Source: an uncultured Acetatifactor sp.
Lineage (GTDB): Bacteria > Bacillota > Clostridia > Lachnospirales > Lachnospiraceae
Reading direction: 5' to 3'
Assembly: GCA_934402315.1 (NCBI GenBank)
Contig: CAKRTS010000010.1
Coordinates: 47,652-111,651, forward strand
Length of the DNA: 64,000 bases
Made by a program: the position numbers and the translations under genes. Positions 34,821-43,009 of this stretch are shown one piece after another (the first letter of the stretch is position 1; every line of letters starts with the position of its first letter). The notes beneath the pieces were generated by a model. That model had not been told where the DNA came from. It searched no databases and saw nothing but the letters and a program-made list of their open reading frames with translations.

Positions 34821-35984
34821 TTATTCATAACTGAGTGTTAATGTAATTGAGGTTATGTCATACGGCATGAACGGCGGTGTATACCCGGTTTCTGATTGGT
34901 AAACATAAAGCTCCTCCCCGGATGGAGAAATCAGAACCGGGCAGGAACCTCCTGATGTGTTGCCCGCATCCGTACATAATTCCATATGCAGGTAATCCCC
35001 CTCCATGCACCACACCCCTCTGAAAAGCAGGGTATATTCCTCATTATCCTCAAACCGGTGATAAAGCCTTGCAAGGCCGGCAAAATCCGGGTCACAGTCT
35101 CCATAATGCAGCTCCAGCGTCCAGTCTTCACACACCCATGTCGTATCCGCCAGTCCCTCATTTGTGGGCGGAAGCCACCAGTCATCTCCCGGTGGATCCG
35201 CAGTGTCATTTCCGGCACTCATAAGCTCATCTAAGCGGTTCAGATCCATGAGCTGTACCTGCTCATCATAGCCGGCCGGCAGAATCATTGAGCCATAATC
35301 ACTGACCTGCGGATACCAGTGTGTCTGTGCTCCGTTTCCTGCAATTATATTAATCTCGACATCCGGCTCCTCACGAAATTCCTCAAAAACAGCATACAAA
35401 AGTATCGGTTCTGCATTCTCACTTCGATAAAGCACTTCATCCGTCTGTGGCTGGCTGCCATCCGGTGTAGGAACCCAGATCACATGATTCACCGCCAGTG
35501 AGGTTTTTTCATCCCGCGGCACAACACAAAACAGATTGCCGTAACCGGCTCCCAAAATACGATCTTCCGGGATTTCTGCCAGAAAGGGCAGTTCGACAAG
35601 CAGATCAGGATTATTGTTCTGTATCCAATCCGAAATCGTGGACTTATCATTTTCTTCACGATATCCCAGATATGCGACAGCACCGGCCAGCTGCTCTTCC
35701 TCCTCCATCCGGTTCCACAGATCCCAAACCGTCCATCCGGTCTGATCTTCGCCTGTCAGTGTTTCGTCTGTCTCTATCTCCCCGGAAATTTCCTCTTCTG
35801 TCTCTGCGTTCTTTCCATCGTCCGTGTCCTCTTCTGTATCCGTTTCTTCCATCTGCTCTTCAGTGGGTGCCGACGGCAGGACACCTGTCTCCTGTCTCCT
35901 TCCCTTTCCACAGGCAGTCATTCCGGTCAGTATGGTCAAGAGCAAAGCCCACACCATATAACGTTGAAATCCAATTTTATGCAT
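34821..35984 (-). CDS. Lipoprotein of unknown function (paralogue of 39811-41325)
   Basis: A 387-residue lipoprotein. Signal helix VWALLLTILTGMTAC (lipobox MTAC) is followed by a ~60-residue Glu/Thr/Asp-rich disordered linker, then a folded domain. The middle part shares motifs with the protein at 39811-41325 (LPFLAEIP; SLAVNHVIW versus SVAVNEWIM; VLYRSENAEPILL), so the two are paralogues. ATG 35984 follows GGGAGAG. Last gene of the leftward lipoprotein series; ligand or partner unknown. Confidence 0.8.
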   Translation of the reverse strand: MHKIGFQRYMVWALLLTILTGMTACGKGRRQETGVLPSAPTEEQMEETDTEEDTDDGKNAETEEEISGEIETDETLTGEDQTGWTVWDLWNRMEEEEQLAGAVAYLGYREENDKSTISDWIQNNNPDLLVELPFLAEIPEDRILGAGYGNLFCVVPRDEKTSLAVNHVIWVPTPDGSQPQTDEVLYRSENAEPILLYAVFEEFREEPDVEINIIAGNGAQTHWYPQVSDYGSMILPAGYDEQVQLMDLNRLDELMSAGNDTADPPGDDWWLPPTNEGLADTTWVCEDWTLELHYGDCDPDFAGLARLYHRFEDNEEYTLLFRGVWCMEGDYLHMELCTDAGNTSGGSCPVLISPSGEELYVYQSETGYTPPFMPYDITSITLTLSYE

Positions 35985-36045
35985 ATTATATTTCTCTCCC
36001 TTTGTAAACATCCGGTACATGCTCTTCTTTTCGCGCACCGGATTG

Positions 36046-37071
36046 TCACTCTCCGTCTGCCTGCTCCAAAAGCCGACCGTTAAGCTCTTCAAAATATTCC
36101 CGGAGCTGATTCATCGTCCGTGCATCCGGCTGAACCGTCATCTGCTTACCATCCGAATAATACAGCGTTGCATACCTTTTGGATTTGAAGGACGATCCTG
36201 CTGGAAATGTACTGAAATCCACCGACTGCAGCATCTCCCCGACCGGCTCCCAGTATTCCTTCGTAAGCGTTAATCCGACATGCTCTTCTCCGTTTTCCCC
36301 CATATAATATGCATGGTATATCCATCGGTTCTCCTCATGCGCATCACGATTAAACTGATAGGAAAAGCGATTCCTCTTCGTTCCCCACAATCCCTGCTGT
36401 CCAAAGAAAATCCCGTCAATGACCGGTGCCTCATAATACACAATTTCCGCACCCGTAGGGTGAACGATTTCCTCCATAATCTGCAGCACGGTCCCGAAAC
36501 GACGGTCATTGGGAATCCTGTACTGTTTACGGTATTCCTCTCCGTCATCCCCCATAAAGGTCAGATAAAAGGTCCGGATATTCGGTCCGTCTGTCGCCCC
36601 GATTTCAGGCATCCGGTCTGCCAGACTGTTCTGCCTTGGTTTTACCTCCACAAGCAGTGGTTCAATGGTTCTTACCGCATCCTCAAGCTGCTTCCATTGC
36701 TCCGGTGAGACCGGTTGATTTTCCACGGTCCGGTAATCCTCAAAATATTCCTCTTCCGGGTTTTCCGGATCATCTTCTCCCCGTGAAAAGTATCTGGCGC
36801 TCACAACTCTGTCCTTTCGGATATCCATGGAAAGATCCGCTCCGTACAGCATTCCGTTCACGTTATAATAGTCTACCCCCACCAGTCCGTCCTGTTCGTG
36901 ATCCTGCTCCGGATCATTCTCCTGCTGCAAATCCATTTCCTCTGTGCCCATCGTTTCCCTCTCTCCGTTTTCAGAAAGTCTGCTGATTTCTCCCCGGGCC
37001 GAACAGCCTCCTGTCAACACACACACAAGTCCCAAAACCCATAGCATGCTTCCATAACGCTTCATCCTCAT
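36046..37071 (-). CDS. Lipoprotein of unknown function
   Basis: A 341-residue lipoprotein: signal sequence to lipobox TGGC (~23), an acidic linker to ~65, then a mixed alpha/beta domain. Three repeats of a similar strand-turn unit are discernible around DYYNVNGMLYGADLSMDI, TFYLTFMGDDGEEYRKQY and YHAYYMGENGEEHVGLTL. AAGGAGG precedes the start. Gap of 47 bp to the 687-residue lipoprotein upstream; same transcript likely. No family recognised. Confidence 0.78.
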   Translation of the reverse strand: MRMKRYGSMLWVLGLVCVLTGGCSARGEISRLSENGERETMGTEEMDLQQENDPEQDHEQDGLVGVDYYNVNGMLYGADLSMDIRKDRVVSARYFSRGEDDPENPEEEYFEDYRTVENQPVSPEQWKQLEDAVRTIEPLLVEVKPRQNSLADRMPEIGATDGPNIRTFYLTFMGDDGEEYRKQYRIPNDRRFGTVLQIMEEIVHPTGAEIVYYEAPVIDGIFFGQQGLWGTKRNRFSYQFNRDAHEENRWIYHAYYMGENGEEHVGLTLTKEYWEPVGEMLQSVDFSTFPAGSSFKSKRYATLYYSDGKQMTVQPDARTMNQLREYFEELNGRLLEQADGE

Positions 37072-37118
37072 GAGCTTCCTCCTTTTCCATTACGATGCCC
37101 CGGATTTCCTGGTCAGAA

Positions 37119-39182
37119 TCAATAACTGATCCTGTTTTTCAGCGGAATCTTCCATTCCAGCTCCTCATAAGGAATTCGTATACTCGGCATTCCTGACGCA
37201 TACGCAGCCACCTCATATTCGTAGAAATAATAGACCAGTCCGGTTTCATCCAGATAGCAGTCACCAAGGCAAAATCCATTCCCCTCATAGCATCCGGCAT
37301 ATTCTCTGATATAATCCAGATCCAGCTCACTATCCGGCCCCGGATATTCCCTTTCAAATCGTTCTGCCACCAGATTATGGAACTCCTCCTCGGATGTCGC
37401 AAGCAGATCGTGAACACTGATCTCCTCTCCGGTCCTTCTGTCAAACAGCAGAAAATCCTGATATTGTAATCCATGTGCCGCCCCACTCCAGTAATCATAT
37501 CCGGTCTGTAAAAAACCGATATAATCATCGTCCAGATACGATACCCTCATATAACGGACTCTCGTATTCGGGCTGTTCACATAGGTATGGTAATCGCACT
37601 CTTCCCCCTGATAGGTATCCACAAATATCTCTTCTCCGCTCTCTCTCCACATGGTAAGCTGTTCTTCGATCCGTGCATCCCCCGGCATTGTACCATCCAT
37701 CTCAAAACCCTCTGAATAATACTCACCGATGATTCTTCTGCATCTATCACACCTGACCAGATGGTCAAGCACGGTATATTCTCCGACATCCCTTAAACCG
37801 CTTTCCTTCAGCAGACCACAGATTTCAAAGGTTTCCGCTCCCTGCAGAAACGGATAGTGCACCAGATTCAGCTCATCTCCTTCACAATCCGCAAAGTACA
37901 GTTCTCCCTGATCAAACACCGCAAAGCTGTTTTCCACAGTCTCGCAGCTTCCATGGAACTTTGAGCTTTTCTCCACGGTAAACAGGAGACGCCCGGCCGC
38001 TCCCTCTTTCATTTCATCAAAGGGAAGATAGCAGATATCCATCTGCTCCGGTGAAACCGTGTAATCCATGTCATATTCATAATAATAGACTCCGGTTGCA
38101 TCCGCTCCTAACAGCTGATATACGTTTTCGCTTACCTCATACTGTTCCCCGGTCTGCATATTACGGTACAGCACCGTTGCGGTTCCGGTATAATCATCCG
38201 TTTCGACATTATAACCGTAGTCGTAGGAATGATACAGCATATGCTCTCCGTCATAATAATCCAGCGTATATCCCTTCTCCAGCAGCGGCTGTATTTCTCC
38301 CGTCTGCAGATTAAAGGTTACGATAGAATAGTCATCACGGTTCATTAAAAGACAGGTTTCCGTCCACTGCTGCTGCCATGGGAGATAAATGTTGCCTGAT
38401 ACGCCTGCCATATACGGATCTCCGTATTCCTTTGGTATTCCCCTGTATGGATCCTTATCATCTCCCGTAACCCTCTGTCCCGGATCTCCGTCCGGTGTAA
38501 GCTCAAAGATCTCGGTTCCGTCCCGGTAGCTTCCGTATGCTTCATCTCCATCCGGAGTATCCCAGTCTCCCCAGACCGGAATATAGATCCGGTCCTCCAC
38601 AATATAAAGATCCCTTACATGCATCCCCTCGGTCAGCGGGATACGCAGCAGCTTCTTTTCTCCGGTTTTCTTATGAATCTTCCAAATCAGGCAAAACGGC
38701 TGCTCATCCTCTGTATCTGTCCTGTTTTCTGTGCCAAGACAATACAGGAAATCTCCATACAGCGTCAGTGCATGATCCCATCCAAAGAAGGGAGGCGACG
38801 TTTCATCTCCGGTTTTCTCTTCCAGCCGGGTAAGCAGCTGCATAGCATTGGTCTTTCGGTCAATCGCATAGACATTTCCTCTCTCCGTCATATAGACGTG
38901 GCTGGAATCCGCCGTATAATAGCCGTTATAAAAAAGATACGGATTCGCTATCCCGCGCTCCTTTGTTTCCTGCGGCATTGGCACTGCTCCTGCTCCCGTA
39001 TCACCTCCACCTGCATTACCTTCACCTGTATCATTCTGCTCCGGTTCCGTGAAAACACTGCCGTTTCCTTCTGCTTCCTCACGGTCACCGCCCGGGATTT
39101 TCGCAATCTGAACCATCGTGGAACAACCGCACAGACTAAGTGCAAGCAGTCCGGCTATTCCTGTCCGGATAAGTTTCTTCAT
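37119..39182 (-). CDS. Large lipoprotein with beta-propeller-like body and DUF3298/RsiV-like C-terminus
   Basis: A 687-residue surface lipoprotein. Signal peptide with lipobox LCGC, then a Gly/Glu-rich linker. Residues ~80-450 are a run of strand repeats around YTADSSHVYMTERGNVYAID, YGDFLYCLGTENR and VVEDRIYIPVWG-like units, resembling DUF5050-type beta-propellers. The last ~200 residues fit the DUF3298 pattern (LLFDRRTGEEISVHDLLA; FHNLVAERFEREY). Such domains occur in anti-sigma factors and peptidoglycan-related lipoproteins. GGGAGG lies upstream. Confidence 0.78.
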   Translation of the reverse strand: MKKLIRTGIAGLLALSLCGCSTMVQIAKIPGGDREEAEGNGSVFTEPEQNDTGEGNAGGGDTGAGAVPMPQETKERGIANPYLFYNGYYTADSSHVYMTERGNVYAIDRKTNAMQLLTRLEEKTGDETSPPFFGWDHALTLYGDFLYCLGTENRTDTEDEQPFCLIWKIHKKTGEKKLLRIPLTEGMHVRDLYIVEDRIYIPVWGDWDTPDGDEAYGSYRDGTEIFELTPDGDPGQRVTGDDKDPYRGIPKEYGDPYMAGVSGNIYLPWQQQWTETCLLMNRDDYSIVTFNLQTGEIQPLLEKGYTLDYYDGEHMLYHSYDYGYNVETDDYTGTATVLYRNMQTGEQYEVSENVYQLLGADATGVYYYEYDMDYTVSPEQMDICYLPFDEMKEGAAGRLLFTVEKSSKFHGSCETVENSFAVFDQGELYFADCEGDELNLVHYPFLQGAETFEICGLLKESGLRDVGEYTVLDHLVRCDRCRRIIGEYYSEGFEMDGTMPGDARIEEQLTMWRESGEEIFVDTYQGEECDYHTYVNSPNTRVRYMRVSYLDDDYIGFLQTGYDYWSGAAHGLQYQDFLLFDRRTGEEISVHDLLATSEEEFHNLVAERFEREYPGPDSELDLDYIREYAGCYEGNGFCLGDCYLDETGLVYYFYEYEVAAYASGMPSIRIPYEELEWKIPLKNRISY

Positions 39183-39294
39183 CCTCTTCCTCCCTTCATA
39201 ACCATCCTGTTAATCTGCCGCCTTCTTAACCGACACTGATCTCCAGCTCTCTCAGATCTCCTTTGGCGCCAAACAGATCATAACCGTTAAGTAA

Positions 39295-39786
39295 CTAAAA
39301 CTTGGCATTGAACAGCTTTTAAACCGTTCATTTAAGACCAATGATCCGATTTTTAAGGCTGTACTTGAAAAGTCTGCGTTAGCATCTCAACCAACGGTAT
39401 CAGGATTTTATAACCGCATGGACGAAGACACTTTAATTCAGTTTCTGAAAATCAGTCGGATACTCAGAAAAAGGATCTACAGCATCCAGATGCCTCAGGC
39501 AGTGATTCTGGATCTTGATTCCACTCTTCTTGAAGCATACGGCAGACAGGATTCAGCACATGCTCTTGCCTATAACATATTTAATTGGTTCAGACGATTG
39601 GTGTTATCAGCAAAAATGCGGAAACATCGCATTGATACCGTCCGTTTAAAACTGCTGAAGATTGCTGCAAAAGTAGTTCATTCAGCAAGATATGTCACAT
39701 TCAAGCTGTGTAGCAGTTGCCCATACAAAGAAGAATTCTATGATACCCTTTCTACGATAAGCAAGCTGAATGTACAGCTGGAATAG
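39295..39786 (+). pseudogene. IS1380-family transposase remnant
   Basis: A continuous frame with the N-terminal IS1380 motif LDSTLLEAYGRQ joined directly to the C-terminal part NIFNWFRRLVL, MRKHRIDTVRLKLLKIAAKV and FKLCSSCPYKEEFYDTL. The central catalytic region of about 200 residues is missing, and so is the extreme N-terminus. It lies opposite to and between lipoprotein genes, splitting an otherwise same-strand series. No clear terminal repeats remain. Confidence 0.8.
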
Positions 39787-39810
39787 CAACTGTTAACAAA
39801 CCTTGACAGC

Positions 39811-41325
39811 CTAATAGGAATCCCATTCAAAGGTGTACGCCGTATGTTCCAGTCCGTCATAAAGCGCTCTTCCGTCCTCATGAACAATATCCATATGTGT
39901 CTCATCTACCAGTTGTATCGAATAAACTCCCCAAAATTCATCCGCCGGGTCATCCACATTGGTCATGGAAAAGGTAACGCGCATCACCCCATCTTTTTCT
40001 GCCTCGTCATCAACACTCCACGTTCCCACATACGCGGCAAGGAGCTCACCGTTTCCATATCCGTAGCTATAGGACATATGGTATCCGGGACGCTGGAAAT
40101 TCAGAATCATGGAAATCTCACTGCCATCCTCTGTGATTGCCGACCACCATCCGAAAAACGGCTGACTGTTATAATCGGTCATATCGCAGACACCGGGTGA
40201 ATACCAAGGGGTATTCATGCTTCCATCGTACAAAGACAGGGAAGGGTTCCAATCCAGTACCTGTCCGTCACTGTCCACAATGACTACCTGCGTTCCGGGC
40301 ATGGCATCACTGGGATTGGCGCGCAGCAATATCGGCTCTCCGCTCTCGCTGCGATAGAGAACCTGCCCGGTTTCCCCATAATATCCGTTACTCTCGTTCA
40401 TAATCCATTCGTTTACCGCTACAGAAGCCGTCGGGTCTGCGGAGATAATACAGTAAATTTCCGTGCCCCCGTCCGGTTCTTCCACATAATTCTCTCTTGG
40501 TATTTCCGCCAGAAAAGGATAATCCGACAAATCATTTTCTGTCAGATAAGAATCAATGTCCGTGGCATATCCAAGAAACATGGCAGCACATATATCGCCA
40601 TTTGCGGCAGCAATATCGCGAATGGCATCTATGGACAGACCTTCCGCAGATGCCGTGTTCTGCTCCAGCGGCTCTGTTTCTATCAGAAGCAGTCTGCCAA
40701 AAAGATTCTGGATAATCTCTTCCATTCCGTCATAGGCATCCGACCATACATAAACCGCATAGACATAGGTATATCCTTTTGCTTCCGTCACAAAGACATT
40801 CCAATAGCTTGTGTCCTCTACCTGACCTACCGAAAATTTTACAACATAAACCGGATACCCGATATTTTCACTATAGGTATCATTCTTTTCAACAGTAACA
40901 TTTTCTGCCTCGTAAAGGGACTGACCTGTGGCCGCACGCAAGGCGTAATCCTCTGACGACTCGCCATCCTCTCTGGTACTGGCATAGGAACAGTTGATCA
41001 CACTGACAAAGCCGTCCTCCGTCATGTCTTCGTAATAATAACTGGCATCCGGATGATTGATGCTTTGAACAATGGTCATATTGGTAAAGGGAAGTGCGCC
41101 GCCGGTAAGAACCGCAGGGTTCATCATTTCCACCGCATCCTCCTGCTGCGCTTCATCCTCCTTCACAACACCTGTTTCCCCCTGTATTTCCGTTTCCTGA
41201 GTTGTTTTTGTGGCTTCCTCCTGCACACTTCCTGTTGCAGAGGGAAAGCTTTCTTCGGTGTTGCCACAGCCTGTCATGCAAAAAATACCGACAAATACCA
41301 CCATCATTTCCCGAATCTTTTTCAT
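39811..41325 (-). CDS. Lipoprotein of unknown function (paralogue of 34821-35984)
   Basis: A 504-residue lipoprotein. Signal peptide with lipobox MTGC, a Glu/Thr-rich linker, an N-terminal domain (~70-215), then the region shared with the protein at 34821-35984 (YPFLAEIPRENYV; SVAVNEWIM; VLYRSESGEPILLRA). A C-terminal strand-rich domain ends in YTFEWDSY. ATG 41325 is set by GGAGGAGAG. It follows the 168-residue protein gene by 17 bp. Function unknown; the domain probably binds an extracellular ligand or cell-wall component. Confidence 0.8.
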   Translation of the reverse strand: MKKIREMMVVFVGIFCMTGCGNTEESFPSATGSVQEEATKTTQETEIQGETGVVKEDEAQQEDAVEMMNPAVLTGGALPFTNMTIVQSINHPDASYYYEDMTEDGFVSVINCSYASTREDGESSEDYALRAATGQSLYEAENVTVEKNDTYSENIGYPVYVVKFSVGQVEDTSYWNVFVTEAKGYTYVYAVYVWSDAYDGMEEIIQNLFGRLLLIETEPLEQNTASAEGLSIDAIRDIAAANGDICAAMFLGYATDIDSYLTENDLSDYPFLAEIPRENYVEEPDGGTEIYCIISADPTASVAVNEWIMNESNGYYGETGQVLYRSESGEPILLRANPSDAMPGTQVVIVDSDGQVLDWNPSLSLYDGSMNTPWYSPGVCDMTDYNSQPFFGWWSAITEDGSEISMILNFQRPGYHMSYSYGYGNGELLAAYVGTWSVDDEAEKDGVMRVTFSMTNVDDPADEFWGVYSIQLVDETHMDIVHEDGRALYDGLEHTAYTFEWDSY

Positions 41326-41342
41326 ACTCTCCTCCGTTTTCA

Positions 41343-41849
41343 TTACGCCCAGGGATCCTCAGCTTTGGGCTGCCGTATTGCGGTCAGCAGATATTGTTCC
41401 CACAAAAACCATCTGCCGTCTCCCTTTTGGCGCAGCTTCACAGGACGAGGACTGTCCGCGCCTCCGCAAGGAATAAAGAGTTTCTTATATCCCTCCTCCG
41501 CATCGGAAGTCTGATTGCTCTCAATTACGATTCGGAAGGGTTCATCGGGTTTGTAATTGTTATCCGCTGTCGCACCCACGAAATAGGAAAACGGCAGATA
41601 GGTTTTTCCTCCCCGGAACCGGTCATCCAAAAAGGATATTTCCTGCCCATTGAGCGGTCTTGGTCCGCGCAGCCAGTTCAGCATCTCCAACCCGGCTTTT
41701 TTATCCGCGCTGTAGGTGCAGAGTGCACATACCGCCAATGCTGCCGTCTTAAACGGACTGTCCAGACCCGCTTCCGGCAAAGCCTGCATTTCTTCCAGAT
41801 TTTTGGGCAACGATACAAAGGAAAATTCTTCTCTGTCAACAGTATTCAT
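41343..41849 (-). CDS. Conserved-type soluble protein of unknown function
   Basis: A 168-residue protein with no signal peptide. An N-terminal helical half (KNLEEMQALPEAGLDSPFKT, ALAVCALCTYSADKKAGLEM) is followed by a strand half ending in GRWFLWEQYLLTAI. The motif YFVGATADNNYKPDEPFRI looks conserved-domain-like. ATG 41849 follows AAGGAG. Tight spacing to the next lipoprotein gene. No function assigned. Confidence 0.72.
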   Translation of the reverse strand: MNTVDREEFSFVSLPKNLEEMQALPEAGLDSPFKTAALAVCALCTYSADKKAGLEMLNWLRGPRPLNGQEISFLDDRFRGGKTYLPFSYFVGATADNNYKPDEPFRIVIESNQTSDAEEGYKKLFIPCGGADSPRPVKLRQKGDGRWFLWEQYLLTAIRQPKAEDPWA

Positions 41850-41937
41850 AGTGTTCTCCTTTCTGATACTGCGAATGGCACTGAATTTACTCAGAGCCGC
41901 CCTATTGTTGAATCTCTGCAATCTTATCTGCGCTTGA

Positions 41938-42363
41938 TTATTTCACGGTAATACTTGCAAGAATTGCCTGTACGTCGGCATCATCCACAGAGATAGAACC
42001 CTCGTCCGCCTGCAGCCAGCAGGTAGCCATTATCTGGTTCGGCTCTGTCGTCCATACAACTGCCGTGGGCTTCTCCATGCTGGTAGCAGTAAATCCCTGC
42101 CATTTGCATCCGCCAATGGTCATATCCTCTAAATCCTTAACATCATTATAATAGTCCTTTAAAACCACCAGTGAGATGTCCGGTGTGTAGTACTCAATGG
42201 TCAGCCCCGGCTTGGTAAACTGATCCCAATCATCCTTGGCATCCTTATAAATCATAAGGCCGGAAGGATCGCCCGGTTCATCCGGATACTCTTCAAAAAA
42301 GTCACTTTTAGGAAATGCCATCCAGCCGTCCGGAATCAGTACGGATATTTTCATATTTTTCAT
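41938..42363 (-). CDS. Small protein of unknown function
   Basis: A 141-residue soluble protein beginning MKNMKISVLIPDGWMAFPKS, with strands alternating with short helices; the fold suggests a PsbP/Mog1-like shape, which is a guess. No signal peptide. The ribosome site is poor (GGGAAG, 12 nt away), consistent with coupling to the upstream membrane protein gene 43 bp away. Confidence 0.65.
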   Translation of the reverse strand: MKNMKISVLIPDGWMAFPKSDFFEEYPDEPGDPSGLMIYKDAKDDWDQFTKPGLTIEYYTPDISLVVLKDYYNDVKDLEDMTIGGCKWQGFTATSMEKPTAVVWTTEPNQIMATCWLQADEGSISVDDADVQAILASITVK

Positions 42364-42406
42364 TTTATTTATTCTTCCCGTTAAATTACCTAAATCTGTT
42401 TCGCTC

Positions 42407-42808
42407 TTAATTTTCCTTCTTATTCAGATATGCACCGTAAATATACAGAGCCGGAAGAATCAGACCGATCAACAGAGAAGTTACATTAAAGCTGCTACCT
42501 ACAACTACATTCAGGATATTTCCAAGAACGGAAAGAGCCGCTACGATTGCTCCCCAGATAATACATTTCTGTGCCATTTCCGGCTTTTCACAATTCTTAA
42601 CCCCCATAACACCTGCAATCAGCTGTACAATACCGCTTGCCAGACACAGGAAAGAAGCCAGATAAAGCATTCCCGTTCCCGCTGCGCTTCCTGCCAGCGC
42701 TGCCAGACCACTGACACCAAGAATTGCTACGATACCGGCGATAATACCGAATGCGCCTCCGATAATCATCAAAATTCCTGTTACCATTAAAAACTTGTTT
42801 CCTTTCAT
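42407..42808 (-). CDS. Four-helix membrane protein of unknown function
   Basis: A 133-residue protein with four hydrophobic helices: a Gly-rich first pair (MIIGGAFGIIAGIVAILGV; YLASFLCLASGIVQLIAGVM), then two more at ~83-125. AAGGAGG precedes the start. First gene of the leftward series after the membrane LuxR gene, and behind an 11-bp inverted repeat that may be its operator. Confidence 0.72.
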   Translation of the reverse strand: MKGNKFLMVTGILMIIGGAFGIIAGIVAILGVSGLAALAGSAAGTGMLYLASFLCLASGIVQLIAGVMGVKNCEKPEMAQKCIIWGAIVAALSVLGNILNVVVGSSFNVTSLLIGLILPALYIYGAYLNKKEN

Positions 42809-42919
42809 AAAAATCCTCCTTTATTATAAGTTTAGTTTCGCGGTTATGTAGCTGCATATCTGCCCCTCTCATCCGCTGGCTATAATATATCAGGGAGAAC
42901 CTTAAAAATATATACTCAC

Positions 42920-42957
42920 CATTCGTATTTTGGAGCATCTCCCTTCAAATACGAATG
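42920..42957. promoter_or_regulatory. Inverted repeat upstream of the lipoprotein series
   Basis: Perfect arms CATTCGTATTT (42920-42930) and AAATACGAATG (42947-42957) with a 16-bp centre, 110 bp before the four-helix protein start. On the LuxR-gene side, two direct copies of ATACAATATATAG lie within 42961-43008. It could be the operator for the membrane LuxR regulator or a terminator; no T-run follows at once, which favours an operator. Confidence 0.5.
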
Positions 42958-43009
42958 GCTAGTATACAATATATAGATGTATGTAATGTGCTCATACAAT
43001 ATATAGTTT

